In this document: positions 1 to 11,340 of the stretch, piece by piece
How the letters are laid out: each line of letters begins with the position of its first letter
Numbering within the stretch: the first letter of the stretch is position 1
NCBI GenBank assembly: GCA_003508835.1
Contig: PUFA01000202.1
Coordinates: forward strand, 1,674,001-1,738,000
Direction: 5' to 3'
Source of the DNA: Eonycteris spelaea
Lineage: Eukaryota > Chordata > Mammalia > Chiroptera > Pteropodidae
DNA length: 64,000 nt
Program-made: the position numbers and the translations under genes
Notes under the pieces: generated by a model
Databases searched by the model: none
The model's input: only the letters and a program-made list of their open reading frames with translations
Told to the model about the DNA's origin: nothing

Positions 1-331
1 TGGACTTCAAGCCTATGGGGAAATTGACTATAATAAGATGGGTTGATGGTAAATAAAGTTTAAAACTGTATCTAAAAGATTGATCGTGTTTGTGTTGGTT
101 TTAAAAGCGGGGCGGATGAAATCATAAAGTCTGGCCATGTAATAGGTGTGGAGTGTGTACAGGAGTTTTTAATTCGCCCTGCATTTCAGCTCGCAGTTCC
201 ACTTCCCGGAATGTATCCTCAAAAAATCGTTAATCCCATTTCTTCACCAGTCTTGAAAACAAAGCTGAAGTTTACCACTTAGAAAATGCAGAACCCAATC
301 AACAGACATTACGGCGGTTAAGAAAAAGGAG
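1..331. other. left edge, no gene seen
   Basis: Moderately AT-rich sequence with no recognisable gene or repeat. Its last bases supply the Pol III terminator of the minus-strand tRNA that follows, an A run at 322-326 that reads as T5 on the transcribed strand. Confidence 0.5.
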
Positions 332-403
332 TTCCCTGACCGGGAATCGAACCCGGGCCGCGGCGGTGAGAGCGCCGAATCCTAACCACTAGACCACCAG
401 GGA
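332..403 (-). tRNA. tRNA-Glu (CTC)
   Basis: A complete 72-nt tRNA that decodes GAG. The anticodon CTC is the complement of 368-370. The acceptor stem TCCCTGG/TCAGGGA pairs fully, and the A box and the B box (GGTTCGATTCC) are canonical. There is no intron and the CCA is not encoded. Transcription runs leftward into a T5 terminator at 322-326. Two more copies with the same mature sequence lie at 6,091 and 39,942, while their flanks differ, so they are dispersed paralogues and not one tandem block. No damaging change is visible, so I read it as functional. Confidence 0.97.
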
Positions 404-1010
404 CACGTAGGACTGGCTTCTTTTTCTACCTTTCTGGCTGAAGCTACCATTGCACCGACCTGAAAAACTTCCTTTTCTTCACAGTGCCATGCGCCCTTCT
501 CTAAGGAGTTGCTGAAAGCCCTTCCTCCCTGCTTTCTCCAGAAGAAGAGCCCCACACGGAAGGCCAAGCGCCCTCCCGTACAGCGGACGCACCCCGAAGC
601 GCCCAGGTCCACAGGTTCTACCAGTCTCCGGGGGGCGGGTGGAGGCGGGGGGGGAGGCACCGGGGCGAGACCCGGGACTCCCCGACCTCAGAAGGAACGC
701 CGAGGGGTGCGGGAACCGAGACGGCTCCGCGGCCCTGACCTGGACGCAGCTCTCCCCTCCACACCCCCAAGCGCAGCCCGCCGCACCCGCCCTTCTCCTA
801 CCTTAGTCGATGGCACTATCGAGCAAAGGGAAAGGAAAGAAATCCTGAGGTTTCCCCATCGAACAGCACCGTGAAGATGAAGTCGGCGTCCTCTGGACCC
901 GTCGTCGCGTCGCTGGTGAAGGTGAGTCGAGCGTCTCCAGCTGGAATCGGAGACAATCTCGGCCTGGCTACGACGTCGCTCCCTTTGTATGCTTTCCAAG
1001 GATTCAACTG
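404..1010. other. CpG-rich stretch next to tRNA-Glu, no gene recognised
   Basis: A GC- and CpG-rich segment that begins just upstream of the leftward tRNA and fades by about 1,010. Several open frames of about 60-120 codons run through it on both strands. They are rich in Pro, Arg and Gly, as expected of chance frames in CpG-island DNA, and none resembles a known protein. Most likely it is an open-chromatin island around the tRNA gene. Confidence 0.45.
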
Positions 1011-2090
1011 GTAAGTTTATTTTTAATGCACCTGGAGTAAGAGTACTTTAAAATCTTTAGCGAAGAAAACGGGTTCCCACGGGTTTTGAATGAGGACCTT
1101 CAGGTGTGGGGGAAATACGAAAACCACTACACGAAGGGAAAGCACCTACTGTTAAGAATGACGCATGCCCAGGAAGGGCACTTCAGCCAGGTAGGTTTGT
1201 CCCTTGGGTTGGGCTCATTTTATTTTAAGTGCACTGTGGATGGAACTTAAGATGAGTATTTTAGTTTTAATAGTTTTTCATTGAAATACACATCCCAAAG
1301 GTATATAACAAGAACATGAGAGCTGCTTTGTACCATTTTTACAAAAACAGGAAAAAAGATAAATAATGGCAAAGCCTGATAAAATGGCCTTTAAATATTG
1401 GTTGTTTAAATAAAGTTTTGCTTCCTTGGACAGATAACATCTAACCCGCCTTTCTACAAAATCTGACTCACTGCATGACTTTAAAATCGACTTTCTAGTT
1501 CCAGCCTACTCTTCTCTACACCTTTTGTCGCCATCTCCCCATCATCTTTTCTATACAATAAAAGTCCGATTCTTCGGCCTCCAGTTTGCACCCCCACCCT
1601 CAATAATCAGTCCAGTAAGTTAGGCACCGCCCATGGGACACTATCTCTCTGCAAAGAAGAGAAAATTACAAATCAGGCACTGTATTCATGGTCATAAATA
1701 ATAGAAAGAAAATTTTCCTATAGCCAAAGGCCTGGAAAACGATTTTTTTCCCAGACAAAATCTAGAGTCATTGTTGAGTGTTTCAGACATTTTATCTCTC
1801 GATTAATTCTGAAAGTAACTGGAGGTTTATTTCCTCCAGAGGCTGCAACAGAGAATCTTTAGATAGAGTCAGCCATAATATGTGAGGGCATGTGCAATGA
1901 AATGAGAGGGATTAAGTGATAGCATACCTTGACTTGCATGCTGGCTACTTCGGTATGTACATATTTCAAAATTGATTGAGCTGTGTGAAAAAGTCAAACC
2001 TGGAAGACTAAGACTCACTATTAAGCTGTTTATTACTGTAATAAGCCGGTGTTGGAGGGGTCAAAGGATACACGTATAGATAAATGGAAC
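1011..2090. other. AT-rich intergenic sequence, nothing recognised
   Basis: I see no gene, RNA or confidently classifiable repeat here. There are short A/T runs and no long open frame. Confidence 0.4.
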
Positions 2091-2094
2091 TGAA

Positions 2095-3600
2095 TTGAGA
2101 CTCCTAAAATAGATCCACATTATATGGTCAAACTTTTTTTCAAAAAAGAAGGCACTAAAACAATTCAGATGGGAAAAGAGTATCATTTCAACAAATGTGC
2201 TGGAACGATGGGATATCTACATAGTGAAAAAATGCATAATTCTTACCTCACGATGTACACAAAAGCTCATTTGAGTGGATCATAACCAAACCTACAAACT
2301 AAGACTATAAAGTTTTAGAGGAAAATACAAGAGAATATCCTCATGACTTGGTGAAGCGAAGAGTTCCTAAATGTGACACAGAAAAAAATAAGTAATAAAG
2401 AAAAATGATAAACTAGGCAATATATAAAATATCTCCTCTTCAAAAAATATTAAGTGAAAAGGAAAGTCACAGAGAAAATATTCACAAAACATCTGACAAA
2501 GACCCTGTCTCCAGAATGTATAATGAACTCCTATAAGAAGAAGAGAGAGAAGAAAAGGGGGAGCAAAAGAAAGGAGCGAGGGATGGAAACACAAGGGTCT
2601 GTAGTTGTCAAGGAACAGAGCAGGAAACTATTGTGAATATTTTTTATATCAAAGGTTATAAAATTTTCTGGGAGGCTAGGTTTCTGGTGTGTAAGCAAGG
2701 CATGATTCTATACTGGTTAAGTATTGTGCTGAAGTCAGGAGGTGAATCATATATTTAAAAGCTGAAAACTTTAAAGACATTAAAGACATTAAAGCTTCTA
2801 GAAGAATATCTAGGAAAATATATTCACAGCCTTGGGGTAGGAGAGATGTCTTAGAGTAAGATGCCTTAACAATGAAAGAAAAAATAAATTAGATTTCATC
2901 AAAATTTAAAAATCATAAAGTAAAAACGCAAGCCACAGACTGAGAGAAGATATTTATAATATTGTTATCTGAAAATTACTCAAATATTGAATATATAGAG
3001 AACTTATAGAAATTAATAATAAAAGCTAAACTAATCAAAAATGAGCAAAATGCTGGAACAAGCTTTCTGCACAAAAGAGAATTTCTTAATGGACAAAAGA
3101 CATAAAAGATGCTCAACATCATTACTTATTTGGGAAACACAAATTAGAACCATGATTAGATACCTTTATGCACCCACAAGAATGAGTAAGACAGAGAATA
3201 CCAAGTGCTGATGAGAATATGGAATAACATTGTATATCTTATTGCTGTTTAAAAGGTAAAATAGCACAGCCATTCTGGAAAACTGTTTAGAAGTTTCTAA
3301 TAAAATTAAATTTACACACACCCCATGACACAGCAATTCCACGGTCTACAAAAAGCATTGTACAAATATATTCATAGCAAGTATATTCGCAGTAGCCACA
3401 AGAACAAATTCTATCCATCAATGGCCGTATGGTCACACATGGGAATAACACTCATCAATAACACTAAAGTAATACACTCAACAACGTGGATGCATCTGAA
3501 ACACATTATGTTGCATGAAAAAAAAACAGATAATAAAAAAGTAATTTCATTTGAGAATTTCAAAAACAGTCAACACTAATCTATGGACATGGAAATCAGA
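2095..3600 (+). mobile_element. L1 LINE fragments (old L1M type), plus sense
   Basis: The stretch follows, with many indels, the 3' part of mammalian L1 ORF2 and the start of the 3' UTR. The recognisable phrases occur in consensus order. They include the 'atggacaaaagacataaaag...gctcaacatcattact' block near 3,090-3,125, the 'ggaaaactgtttag' block near 3,277 and the 'caattccac' block near 3,334. The segment near 2,100-2,500 repeats an earlier part of the same consensus, so at least two insertions or a rearranged one are present. The reading frames are broken throughout. It is a transpositionally dead fossil. Confidence 0.75.
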
Positions 3601-3768
3601 ATGGTTTATATCTACTTAATTATGTTTTGTTAACTATTTTGTTAACTGTTTTAAGACATCATGATCATTGAACCTAAATATTTCAGCATGCAAATGACTT
3701 CTTCTCTTTGGGTATAATTTACTGATTCCAATATTCCTTAATTCACTTTTTCAATCTGCTAGACTGAG

Positions 3769-3985
3769 GTCAGCCAACTTTTTTTGTAAAGCACCAGATA
3801 GTGAATATTTTTGGCTTTGTAGACAATATTATCTCTGTTGCAACTTCTCAACTCTGCCATTGTCACACAAAAGCAGCCATAGATAATACATAAATGAGTA
3901 AAAGGGTGTGTTCCAAGAAAACTTTATTTACAAAAACAGGCTATGGGCTGATTTGATCAGCAGACCATAGTTTACTGACAACTTG
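3769..3985 (+). mobile_element. MER5A-like hAT-Charlie DNA transposon
   Basis: Near full-length non-autonomous element. It starts with the motif 'gtcagccaactttttttgta', continues through the Charlie-type internal core ('ctgttgcaacttctcaactc', 'aaagcagccatagataata', 'aactttatttacaaaaacag') and ends with the inverted complement of the start ('tttactgaca'). It has no coding capacity. This family is common to all placental mammals and is a good age marker for the surrounding DNA. Confidence 0.85.
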
Positions 3986-4056
3986 AATAAAAATCACATT
4001 TCTTTTTCATGCACTAATTATCACAACTCATGCCTGTGGGGATTCCTTCAAACTGG

Positions 4057-4057
<1 letters not shown>

Positions 4058-4098
<41 letters not shown>
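4058..4098. repeat. (TG)n microsatellite
   Basis: An uninterrupted run of about 20 TG dinucleotides ending at an A at 4,099. Such tracts are Z-DNA prone and length-polymorphic. Confidence 0.97.
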
Positions 4099-4103
<5 letters not shown>

Positions 4104-4299
4104 AATTCCAATAGTTTACTAAGAAATCATTGCTTTTTGGTCCAAGTTTTCCCACGTTCACCATGTACCATTCCACAGATGTGTGCCATAAGGCATAAAG
4201 AAAGCAGTCGCTGAAATAACAAAGAAAAGAGTGCTAGCTAGCTAATAAGCCGACAAAGGAAGACAATGGAGTCATATAGAAACCATGTAAACGCCGCGA

Positions 4300-4430
4300 T
4301 GGAGCAATCGCTCGTCTGGGATTCTACCCTATAGAAATCCTTGTACGAATGGCCAAGGATATGAATGCAAGAATGATGGCTACAGCATTATTTGTAACCC
4401 TATAATCACAGAACTAACTTAATTTTGAAA
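4300..4430 (+). mobile_element. small L1-like fragment
   Basis: A short stretch recalls the part of L1 where 'ttcatagcagcattattcac' occurs in the consensus. Here it appears as 'tggctacagcattatttgta' after 'gaatgcaagaat'. Too short and diverged to place in a subfamily. Confidence 0.4.
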
Positions 4431-4665
4431 AGTGTATGGAAAAGGTTCAATAAATCCTAGGACAAACAAACGAGGATTTCCGGATTTACCGCGAAGCTGT
4501 TTTTCACCCAAGCTGTCTTGCGAAGATGTGAAGATCTTAGGATCTAAGGTCCTCTTGTTGTGCACAAGACAGTATATATAGAATGTAGTGGTGGAAGCAG
4601 CCTCTCTCTAGTGGAGGTGAGAGAGGATATACAGAGAAGGACCCACTTTCTAAAAGTTCAGTACG

Positions 4666-4682
4666 CGTCCCTGGGTGGGCTC

Positions 4683-4733
<51 letters not shown>

Positions 4734-4739
4734 AGAGAC
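4666..4739 (-). tRNA. tRNA-Asn (GTT)
   Basis: A complete 74-nt tRNA-Asn gene that reads AAC and AAU codons. The anticodon GTT is the complement of 4,703-4,705. The acceptor stem GTCTCTG/CAGGGAC (with one G-U pair), the A box and the B box (GGTTCGAGCCC) are intact. The Pol III terminator is the T4 at about 4,651-4,654 on the transcribed strand. The DNA just upstream, 4,740 to about 5,210, is homologous to the flank of the tRNA-Asn genes at 14,248 and 19,616, so the three are segmental-duplication paralogues. The mature sequences agree in all three copies. Confidence 0.97.
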
Positions 4740-5290
4740 CCGCGGAAGTCCCCTCCTCAGGCTAGTATAGAGCAAGCGATCGATCACCGCTAGGTGGAGC
4801 CACCTGCCGGTTGCCCGACAGCCGTGCGGGCTCCGAAGCCTCAGAACACCCAAGCGTGGAGTCCACGCAGCCTGTCGCTCGCATTTGAAATCCTTGCGTT
4901 GGGCGATTCCGAAGGCAGAGGGGCAGCCGAACGGCCTCGCCCCGCCTTGCTCCACTTAAGCCTCGGATGACAGCGCCCCGGAGACGCCCGGGCCTCGACT
5001 CTCGGGGCCTGAGCTGAGTGGGGCCAAGGGAGGCTGAACTGCCGGAGGACACCCAGGGACGGCTCTTCCCGTTTGCTCCGGCTGCGCCTGACCGTCTGCG
5101 CCGCTGGCGCTCCGCTCGTTTCACTCGGCTGCGATCAGTGGGGCGGGAGCCGGAAAGAGGGTGGGGTGTCAAGGGGGCAATCGCGAAGAGGCGGGAAAGT
5201 GCGGGGGATGTGTGGTCGAGGACAAGGGGACTTCCCAGGTGGCCCGAGCAGAGGCTCGGGCAGGATTTGGGGAGATGAGAATTGCTGGGG
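4740..5290 (-). repeat. tRNA-Asn 5'-flank duplication, third copy
   Basis: CpG-rich segment directly upstream of the tRNA-Asn. It aligns along almost all its length with 14,322-14,670 in the same orientation and with about 19,270-19,615 in inverted orientation. Shared blocks include 'gatcaccgctaggtggag', 'gccgtgcgggctccgaagcc', 'gtggagtccacgcagcctgt' and 'cgccccggagacgcccgggc'. This copy is more diverged from the other two than they are from each other, so it split off earlier. No coding function is apparent. Confidence 0.85.
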
Positions 5291-6090
5291 AGCAAATTTT
5301 TTTTTTTTTAATCATCACGTATCACGGAGAGAGGACACGAAAGAGAAAAGAATACAAGTACTCGTCCAAGAACAAGGCAGCGCAGTGATTGGAATGATTG
5401 ATTATACGTCAAAATCCATAGAGTGAGGACAGTACAGTCCCTGTCGCTGAGACCGTGGAATTAAAGTTTGCTTATTTGACCAGTAAAACCGGTATAGGAA
5501 ATTTAGGTGGTTCAAAATTAAGATTTTGAAAAGAAAATAAATCAAGACTTTACAAACAGGTATGCTATGCTATCAATATTTTCTCCGTTATTAGAAAATC
5601 GGAACGGGCAGTAAAAAGTAGCTTTTCGAGTGAAATTATTAAGCCAATTGGATGCATACAAGTAGTCATCTTTAGAAATATGACATGACATAAAATTTTC
5701 TATATTAGATGTCAATTATTAAAATTCCTTAAAGTGCTTTAACGTATTTAAAATTCACCCTTTTTATCAACTTAATTTTTGTCCTTTTATACTTTATATC
5801 TGGTGCTGAAACCACTAATTTAGCTACAGCTAGACTTTAAAATCCAGTGTTGGCCTCCACTGGGATCCTAGAAACAGGAGCTCCTTAAAGACTTCGAGGA
5901 GAGGTAACAATTGAAAACACACGGCAAATCAGGATGGGATAACTGTGTCCGCTTGGAGTCAGTCTGGAAGCCAGGAAAAGACATCCCACTTCGCGTCTCT
6001 CAGGCTGGGAGATGCCTGGAACACTGGGACTGCGCCTCACCAGCGTTTAAATCAGCCAAGAAGAAAAAAAAAAATTAAAATTAAAAAGAG
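5291..6090. other. AT-rich intergenic sequence, nothing recognised
   Basis: Starts with a T run at about 5,297-5,309. No long frame, RNA gene or repeat family could be assigned. Its last bases contain the A5 that forms the terminator of the next tRNA. Confidence 0.4.
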
Positions 6091-6162
6091 TTCCCTGACC
6101 GGGAATCGAACCCGGGCCGCGGCGGTGAGAGCGCCGAATCCTAACCACTAGACCACCAGGGA
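6091..6162 (-). tRNA. tRNA-Glu (CTC)
   Basis: A second complete 72-nt tRNA-Glu gene whose mature sequence is identical to that at 332-403. The anticodon CTC is the complement of 6,127-6,129. Both internal promoter boxes and all four stems are intact. Downstream on the transcribed strand a T5 terminator follows within five bases, and the DNA beyond it is A/T-rich. The 5' flank does not match the flank of the first copy, apart from the tRNA itself. Confidence 0.97.
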
Positions 6163-7037
6163 GCTACGAGTGGAGTGTGACTTGGTGTCCCGATAAGTAA
6201 ATGATGAAAGATTCCTGCGAGCGAAAATGGATGTGATTTCCAGGGCTGAATGCACCTGTCAAAGAAGTCCCAGCCCTTGGCTGGCTACTCACCGCCCTCA
6301 CCTCTCTCAGCTTGGGCGAGGTTCTGGGCTCAAACCAGGCCATTAGGGAACTGGCTTGGGTAGCGTTCTAGTCTAGCTTCAGCGCTGTGTGCGGCAGAGC
6401 CCAGGACATGATCTTTCTGAACTTCGGTTCCTTTGTAAGTTGCGGACTCGGCTCCCGGCGGGGCGGAGGGACGGAGTCCGTCGGCTCCCTGATCTGTGCA
6501 CTAGCTCAGGGCTCTCTCCTGATGACGGCACGTGGACGGGCTCCTTTTTGTGCCCCGACCAGCTCAATTGGGGGATCATGAAACTTCGTCTGCATGTCTT
6601 TGGCTTGAGCCCCAGGTGCAGACTTCGACCGTTTTCGCTTTCTTCTGTCACGTAAATTAACCTATTCCCCAAGCTAGCTGGGGTGGAGGAAAGCCAAGTG
6701 CGCGCTCACGGGAAGAACCTGGTTTTCAGAGGCGTCATGCCTGTGTAGAGAAGAGTTAGGCGCTACGTGAGACGGTTCGGGGAGCTCTGGATCTAAGGGT
6801 AACCCGAAATGTGGTCTGTTGGACTAAGTGGTTGTGGCCCGCGCTACAACGCGACTCAGAGGAAACAAAGGGGCCTGTTTCGTCGGGGTGAGTAGGTTTT
6901 CAGGTAGGGATGACCATGTTTCTTGTGACCGAAAAATGCAGCTGTGCACGCTCCCAAAGCCCACCCCCTTAAGCCGCCTTTTCTTTAGTTAAACGTAAAA
7001 TGTAACTTTCAAGAAAAAAAAACAAACGAAAAAAACC
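6163..7037. other. intergenic sequence, no gene recognised
   Basis: Moderately GC-rich with a few CpGs around 6,360-6,560. Short overlapping open frames on both strands (60-97 codons) have no family resemblance. I see no repeat I can name. Confidence 0.4.
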
Positions 7038-7110
7038 TGTTCCCGCCCGGTTTCGAACCGGGGACCTTTCGCGTGTTAGGCGAACGTGATAACCACTACA
7101 CTACGGGAAC
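7038..7110 (-). tRNA. tRNA-Val (AAC)
   Basis: A complete 73-nt tRNA-Val gene. The anticodon AAC is the complement of 7,075-7,077. A34 is normally deaminated to inosine, so it would read GUU, GUC and GUA. The A and B boxes are intact, and the transcribed-strand T7 run just downstream is a strong terminator. Compared with the Val-CAC genes at 12,913 and 20,928, and with the usual mammalian Val-AAC, the fourth acceptor pair is C-G and not U-A. Both sides changed, so pairing is kept. It is probably functional. Confidence 0.96.
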
Positions 7111-7730
7111 TGAGCCGGCAGGGTGGGCGCAGCCATATCCCTGTGAATATCGTAGAACTTGCCACGACTCAGGCCAACCTGTTGAAGAAGGGTCCCAGGA
7201 AGCACCCAATCTCCCAAACTAGGAGGCTGCGGCTCCCGAGAGGCTCTGGCTTGGAGTCTCGCGCCTGCCCCAGAAGCGAGGACCCTGAGCCCTCCCACCT
7301 GAGTTGGGCTTCGGGATCCCGCAACAAACGCGGGTCTGCGTCCCGAACTCAGAGCCCGGGTCCCCAAGCGCCCTCTGTGCCACCCCCACTCCAGGCAGCT
7401 GCAGAAGCCGACGGGTTCGCTGCGTCTGAGCCCTCCCGCGCCCCCGGCCTCCACGTGGTGAGGACGCCGCCCCTCCGCCGCTGCGGACCCCTGCCGCTGG
7501 GGCCCTTTTCGCGGCACCGGCGGTCAGTTCTCTCGGCTCTTGTCCCACGGCGGGCGCCTCGAATCCACCCAGAAACCGTCGGTCGCGCCCTCCCCGCCCT
7601 CACTCCCCTCTGCCCACCCGCGTCCGACCTGCGCGCCCTTTTCGCCTCTGCTCTTCCCCGTTGTCCTCCGGACAGGAGGGGTCCCTCCGGTTCCTGCCGC
7701 TGTCGCTTATTCTACTCTCTGTAATTGAAG
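7111..7730. other. CpG island upstream of tRNA-Val
   Basis: A dense CpG island that begins at the 5' end of the leftward tRNA-Val. A 212-codon open frame on the plus strand (7,086-7,724) and several antisense frames exist because stop codons are rare at this base composition. The products are Pro/Arg/Ser/Ala-rich without domain signatures, and the plus frame starts inside the antisense tRNA gene. I read it as a non-coding island. A promoter for an unseen transcript cannot be excluded. Confidence 0.5.
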
Positions 7731-9158
7731 TTCAATACTGGGTCACACTTTCACATTTTAGCAGGTACCTTGGCAAAGGCTGAAGTCTTAAGGCATTTAC
7801 TGTCTGCAAATATCGAACATTCAATAACACAGGCTCAAACCTTATGTTTTCTGAACTGAATTACTGAATTCGTTTGAAGATCAGGCCACCAGGCCGAATA
7901 TAAACCCACAAGGGTTTCAGGACCGCCACCTGGTGGAGGACCCAGGTGCAACTCACGCAGATTTCATGTTAGCTTGAGATTCTTTAAGGGCAGTTGTATT
8001 TCACGGTTTCCAATACCTGAAACTTCTTTTCGTTTGCCTTTATAATTTTCTCGCTTGACATGTCATGGATTCGGAAGTTTCATAAGGAGGTAAGGACTGT
8101 TTTCAGAGATAGGTGGTGTCTGAAAAGTGTTCATGTTTGCTTCACACCAAAAGACCAAGAAGTGGAAAGTTTTCTTTCGCTGAAAGGCCTTAATGTTTAT
8201 TTCTCTCTGGCTTCTTTGGATGTGAAGTTAAAAACAAAGTGTGGAGGGTAAGCGTGCCATGTTCTCTGGCCGTTGCTTTTCTTATTCCTGTGGTTACCCA
8301 GATCCTTCACATTCAAAGTTCAAGTGCTCCCACCCTGGGGAAGGCATAGAGAGCATGTTCACTGGACCCCAGGCCACGATGCTCTCTGCCTTGTTCTGCT
8401 TTGGCCCAAACTGGAGACCTGGACATGAATGGACTGTGTTGGCCTCAGCAGTGACCGGAGGACCCACTTCCAGATGAGGTAGGCTTCATGGTAGCTCTAG
8501 ATCAAGAAATTTCATGACATTTCTTTCCTTTTCCTTCCTTCCTTGATCCATCCCCACGACCTCCCAGAGATGATCCACCGACTTTCAGCCCTGTAAGACA
8601 CGCTGGACAGAACAAAGGGAGCTGTTGCCCTTTCCACTGCAGGAGTGAGGAGGGCTTCGGGCACTGAGGAACCAAACTCACAAAGTCACTTCCTGGGCCC
8701 CTCCTGCTCCTGCACCTTGCAGAATCATGGCAACCCCCCCTCTACCACCTCTCAAAGTGCTACCCGAAGCTTCTTTGCAGACTGAACTGGCATCTGTGGG
8801 GTTTCTGACTCGGCTAGAGGAGCCAGACAGACAGGCCTCAGGCATGTCCCTTGGGGTCAGGCCAGGAAGAGGCAAAAGTCAAGGGCAGAGCCAAGGAAAA
8901 GATTCAAGGACCTGCCAACCGCTCCATCCCAAGATTACGTGTCTGGAACCTCAGGTCTTAAGAGAGCCAAGAATCACATGTTAAACTGATCTCCCCGCTT
9001 TTCAGGAGAGCCATTTGCTCTAACTCAGACATTAGGAAAAGGAAGAATTGTGTCGACCCATGTCCGCACTCCACTGACAAGAAAATACAAATTTCTGAGT
9101 AAGTAGTTGTGGGATTGGAGTAAAAATTGGTGTCAAAAATAACTCTTTAAGTTTTGGG

Positions 9159-9160
<2 letters not shown>
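7731..9160. other. intergenic sequence, no gene recognised
   Basis: Unique-looking sequence. Frames of up to 85 codons around 8,060-8,980 show no family resemblance, and I see no splice pattern that would join them. Confidence 0.35.

Positions 9161-9162
<2 letters not shown>

Positions 9163-9214
<52 letters not shown>
9163..9214. repeat. (TC)n microsatellite
   Basis: An uninterrupted polypyrimidine TC tract of about 26 units. Mirror-symmetric polypurine/polypyrimidine tracts like this can form triplex H-DNA and are often length-polymorphic. Confidence 0.97.
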
Positions 9215-9219
<5 letters not shown>

Positions 9220-10019
9220 TGGAAGGATGTGAACGATGGATTCCAACTAAGATAGAAACACTATAGGTGCAAAAGGTTTTAGGGGGAACATCCAGAGTAC
9301 TTTTGATGGGCTCCTAGGTTTGTTTGAAGATTTCCATCCACCTTGTCTCCATCCTGCATGCATCTGAGTTCTGCTGCTATTGTTGATGATGTTCCTTGGG
9401 TCTCGGCGCTGGGTCCCTTCTCACCCTGGGACCTCCTCCACGCACACCTGCCTCCTCAACACACCGGTTCCCTCAGTGACTTGTGCATCTGGCTGTCTTC
9501 ACCTCGCGCCTCTTACAGGGCAGAGGGCTTGGTGCACCATGTGCATTTTTGCCTTTTAGAGAAAACTTGGAGGGTACAATCTTTTAGACCATCCCCCGAG
9601 GGGAAGGTGGCAACGGGAGGGGCAGGCAGACCAACATGGTCTAGAGTACCATGGGAATGGAGCTATCATCAGAGAGCACCAAAGAACTGAGCCCTCATTT
9701 CCTTAGTGGTCTAATGACCAGGACTCTGCGCTTTGACCTCCACTGCCCTGGTTGGTGCCCAGTCAGAGGGAATGCCCTTTCTTGTAAAATCTTTCCACAC
9801 ACAAGAACCTTCCTTTTCCTGCACAGGTGCTGTGGCATATCACAATCACCAGATGCAGAAGAATCTCCACAACCTGTGAAGGCCTAAAACTCAGATGAAG
9901 GAAATGACAGTGGTCCTCTGGTGGCTTCTCGAAACTGGCCACCCAGCTCCTCAGTCTTGCGACAGGAAACCCTCTTACATGCACTCTCTTTGTTCTGCCA
10001 AGCACCCCCAAGGACTTGA
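9215..10019. other. intergenic sequence, no gene recognised
   Basis: Frames of 78-119 codons overlap on both strands, with no domain or homologue recognised. It ends where an L1 fragment begins. Confidence 0.35.
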
Positions 10020-10830
10020 TCTGAAAATACAAAGAACTCTCAAGACTCAATATGCAAACAACTCAGTTTTAAAATGGACAAAAGGTGTGAATGCTCACTT
10101 CACCAAAGATGTATGGAGGGTCAGTAGACACATGAAAAGATCCTCCAAAGCATTAGTCATTAGGGAAATGTGTATTAAAACCACAATGCTATGCCACCAT
10201 ACACCTATTGAAATTGCTAAAAACACACAAAAAGTTGAAGAACGACAACCTTGAAATGTCAAGAACTGGTTTGGGGGAATAATTGGAAATCTCACACATT
10301 GCTAGTGGGAACGTAAAATACATATAGCCACATGGAAAACAATTTGGCAGTTTCTTATAAGTTAAACATATACTTGGCATGTGACCCAGCTATCCCACTC
10401 CTAGATATTTACCAAGTGAAGTGTTTATATTTTCACATAAAACCCGTATAAAAATATTCATACCTATTAATCATAACTGCCCCAAACTGGAAACAATCCA
10501 AAGGTCCTTCGTGGTGAATGAATAAACAAAAAATGGTACATCCTGTAAAGGAACAGTACTGAGTAATAAAAAAGAGACAAACTGCTGATACACTCTGGAA
10601 ATGGCAAAACTATAGCAACAGAAGTTGGATCCAGGGGTAGCCAGGGACTGGGGTTGGGGAAAATGGTTGACTACAAAGTTGCACAAGGGAACAGGAAGGA
10701 ACTCTTCTATATCTTGATTGTGGTGGTGCTACACCACTGTACGCATTTTTCAAACCTCACAGAACTGACACTATAATGGGGTTATTTCATTGCACATCGA
10801 TTATCCTTAAAAACTAAAACTGATCGGATG
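10020..10830 (+). mobile_element. L1 LINE fragment, plus sense
   Basis: Follows the 3' end of L1 ORF2 and the proximal 3' UTR in order. The 'acatgaaaagat' plus 'cattagtcattagggaaatg' block lies near 10,130-10,170. The 'ttgctagtgggaacgtaaaa' block is near 10,300, 'gtgacccagctatcccactc' near 10,381, and the 'gccagggactggggttgggg' block near 10,640. Many indels break the frame, so it is an old inactive copy. Confidence 0.8.
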
Positions 10831-10989
10831 GCTGCTGCCTCCTGCTTCAAAAGATACGATGAAGGAAGCAGTTGTAATAACAGCTATAACTCCAGCTATG
10901 TGCATTTCTCCCCTGTGGTCACCCCCAGCCAGTGCTGACATTGTCATGGTCCCCAGAATGTGAGGTGAAAAAACAGGTGTAGTGTAAGC

Positions 10990-11340
10990 ACCTGACAGTT
11001 AGCTTTTTCTTAATTAAAAATTTAAATGTGTGAAATATAGGATACAAAAAGTACATAATACTTATATGTATAGTTAACAAATATTTGTAAGGTGAACACT
11101 CATGTAACCACCACCCAGGTCAAGAAATAGAGCTGATACACAGGAAGCCCCCTGTGTGTCTTCCTAATGATCCTCTTCTCAATCCCAAGCTCCTTTTCTT
11201 CCTCCAGAGGTGATCACTCTGCTGACTTTTACTTTTCTTCATAATCTTACCACTTGGATATACACCCGAGAACAACACAGTTGGCATTAGGCATTTTAAA
11301 AATTGTAATCCAATGCCTGATATTAAGCTTTTGACCAAGA
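10990..11340 (-). mobile_element. L1 LINE 3'-region fragment, minus sense
   Basis: Matches in antisense the L1M-type 3' region. It includes the 'aggtgaacactcatgtaacc' and 'accacccaggtcaagaaata' blocks near 11,090-11,130 and the 'ccagaggtgatcactctgct' block near 11,203. The element is truncated and has no coding potential. Confidence 0.6.

Noticed and set aside
7086..7724. 212-codon plus-strand frame in a CpG island
   Set aside because: It starts inside the antisense tRNA-Val gene and has low-complexity Pro/Arg/Ser content with no recognisable domain.
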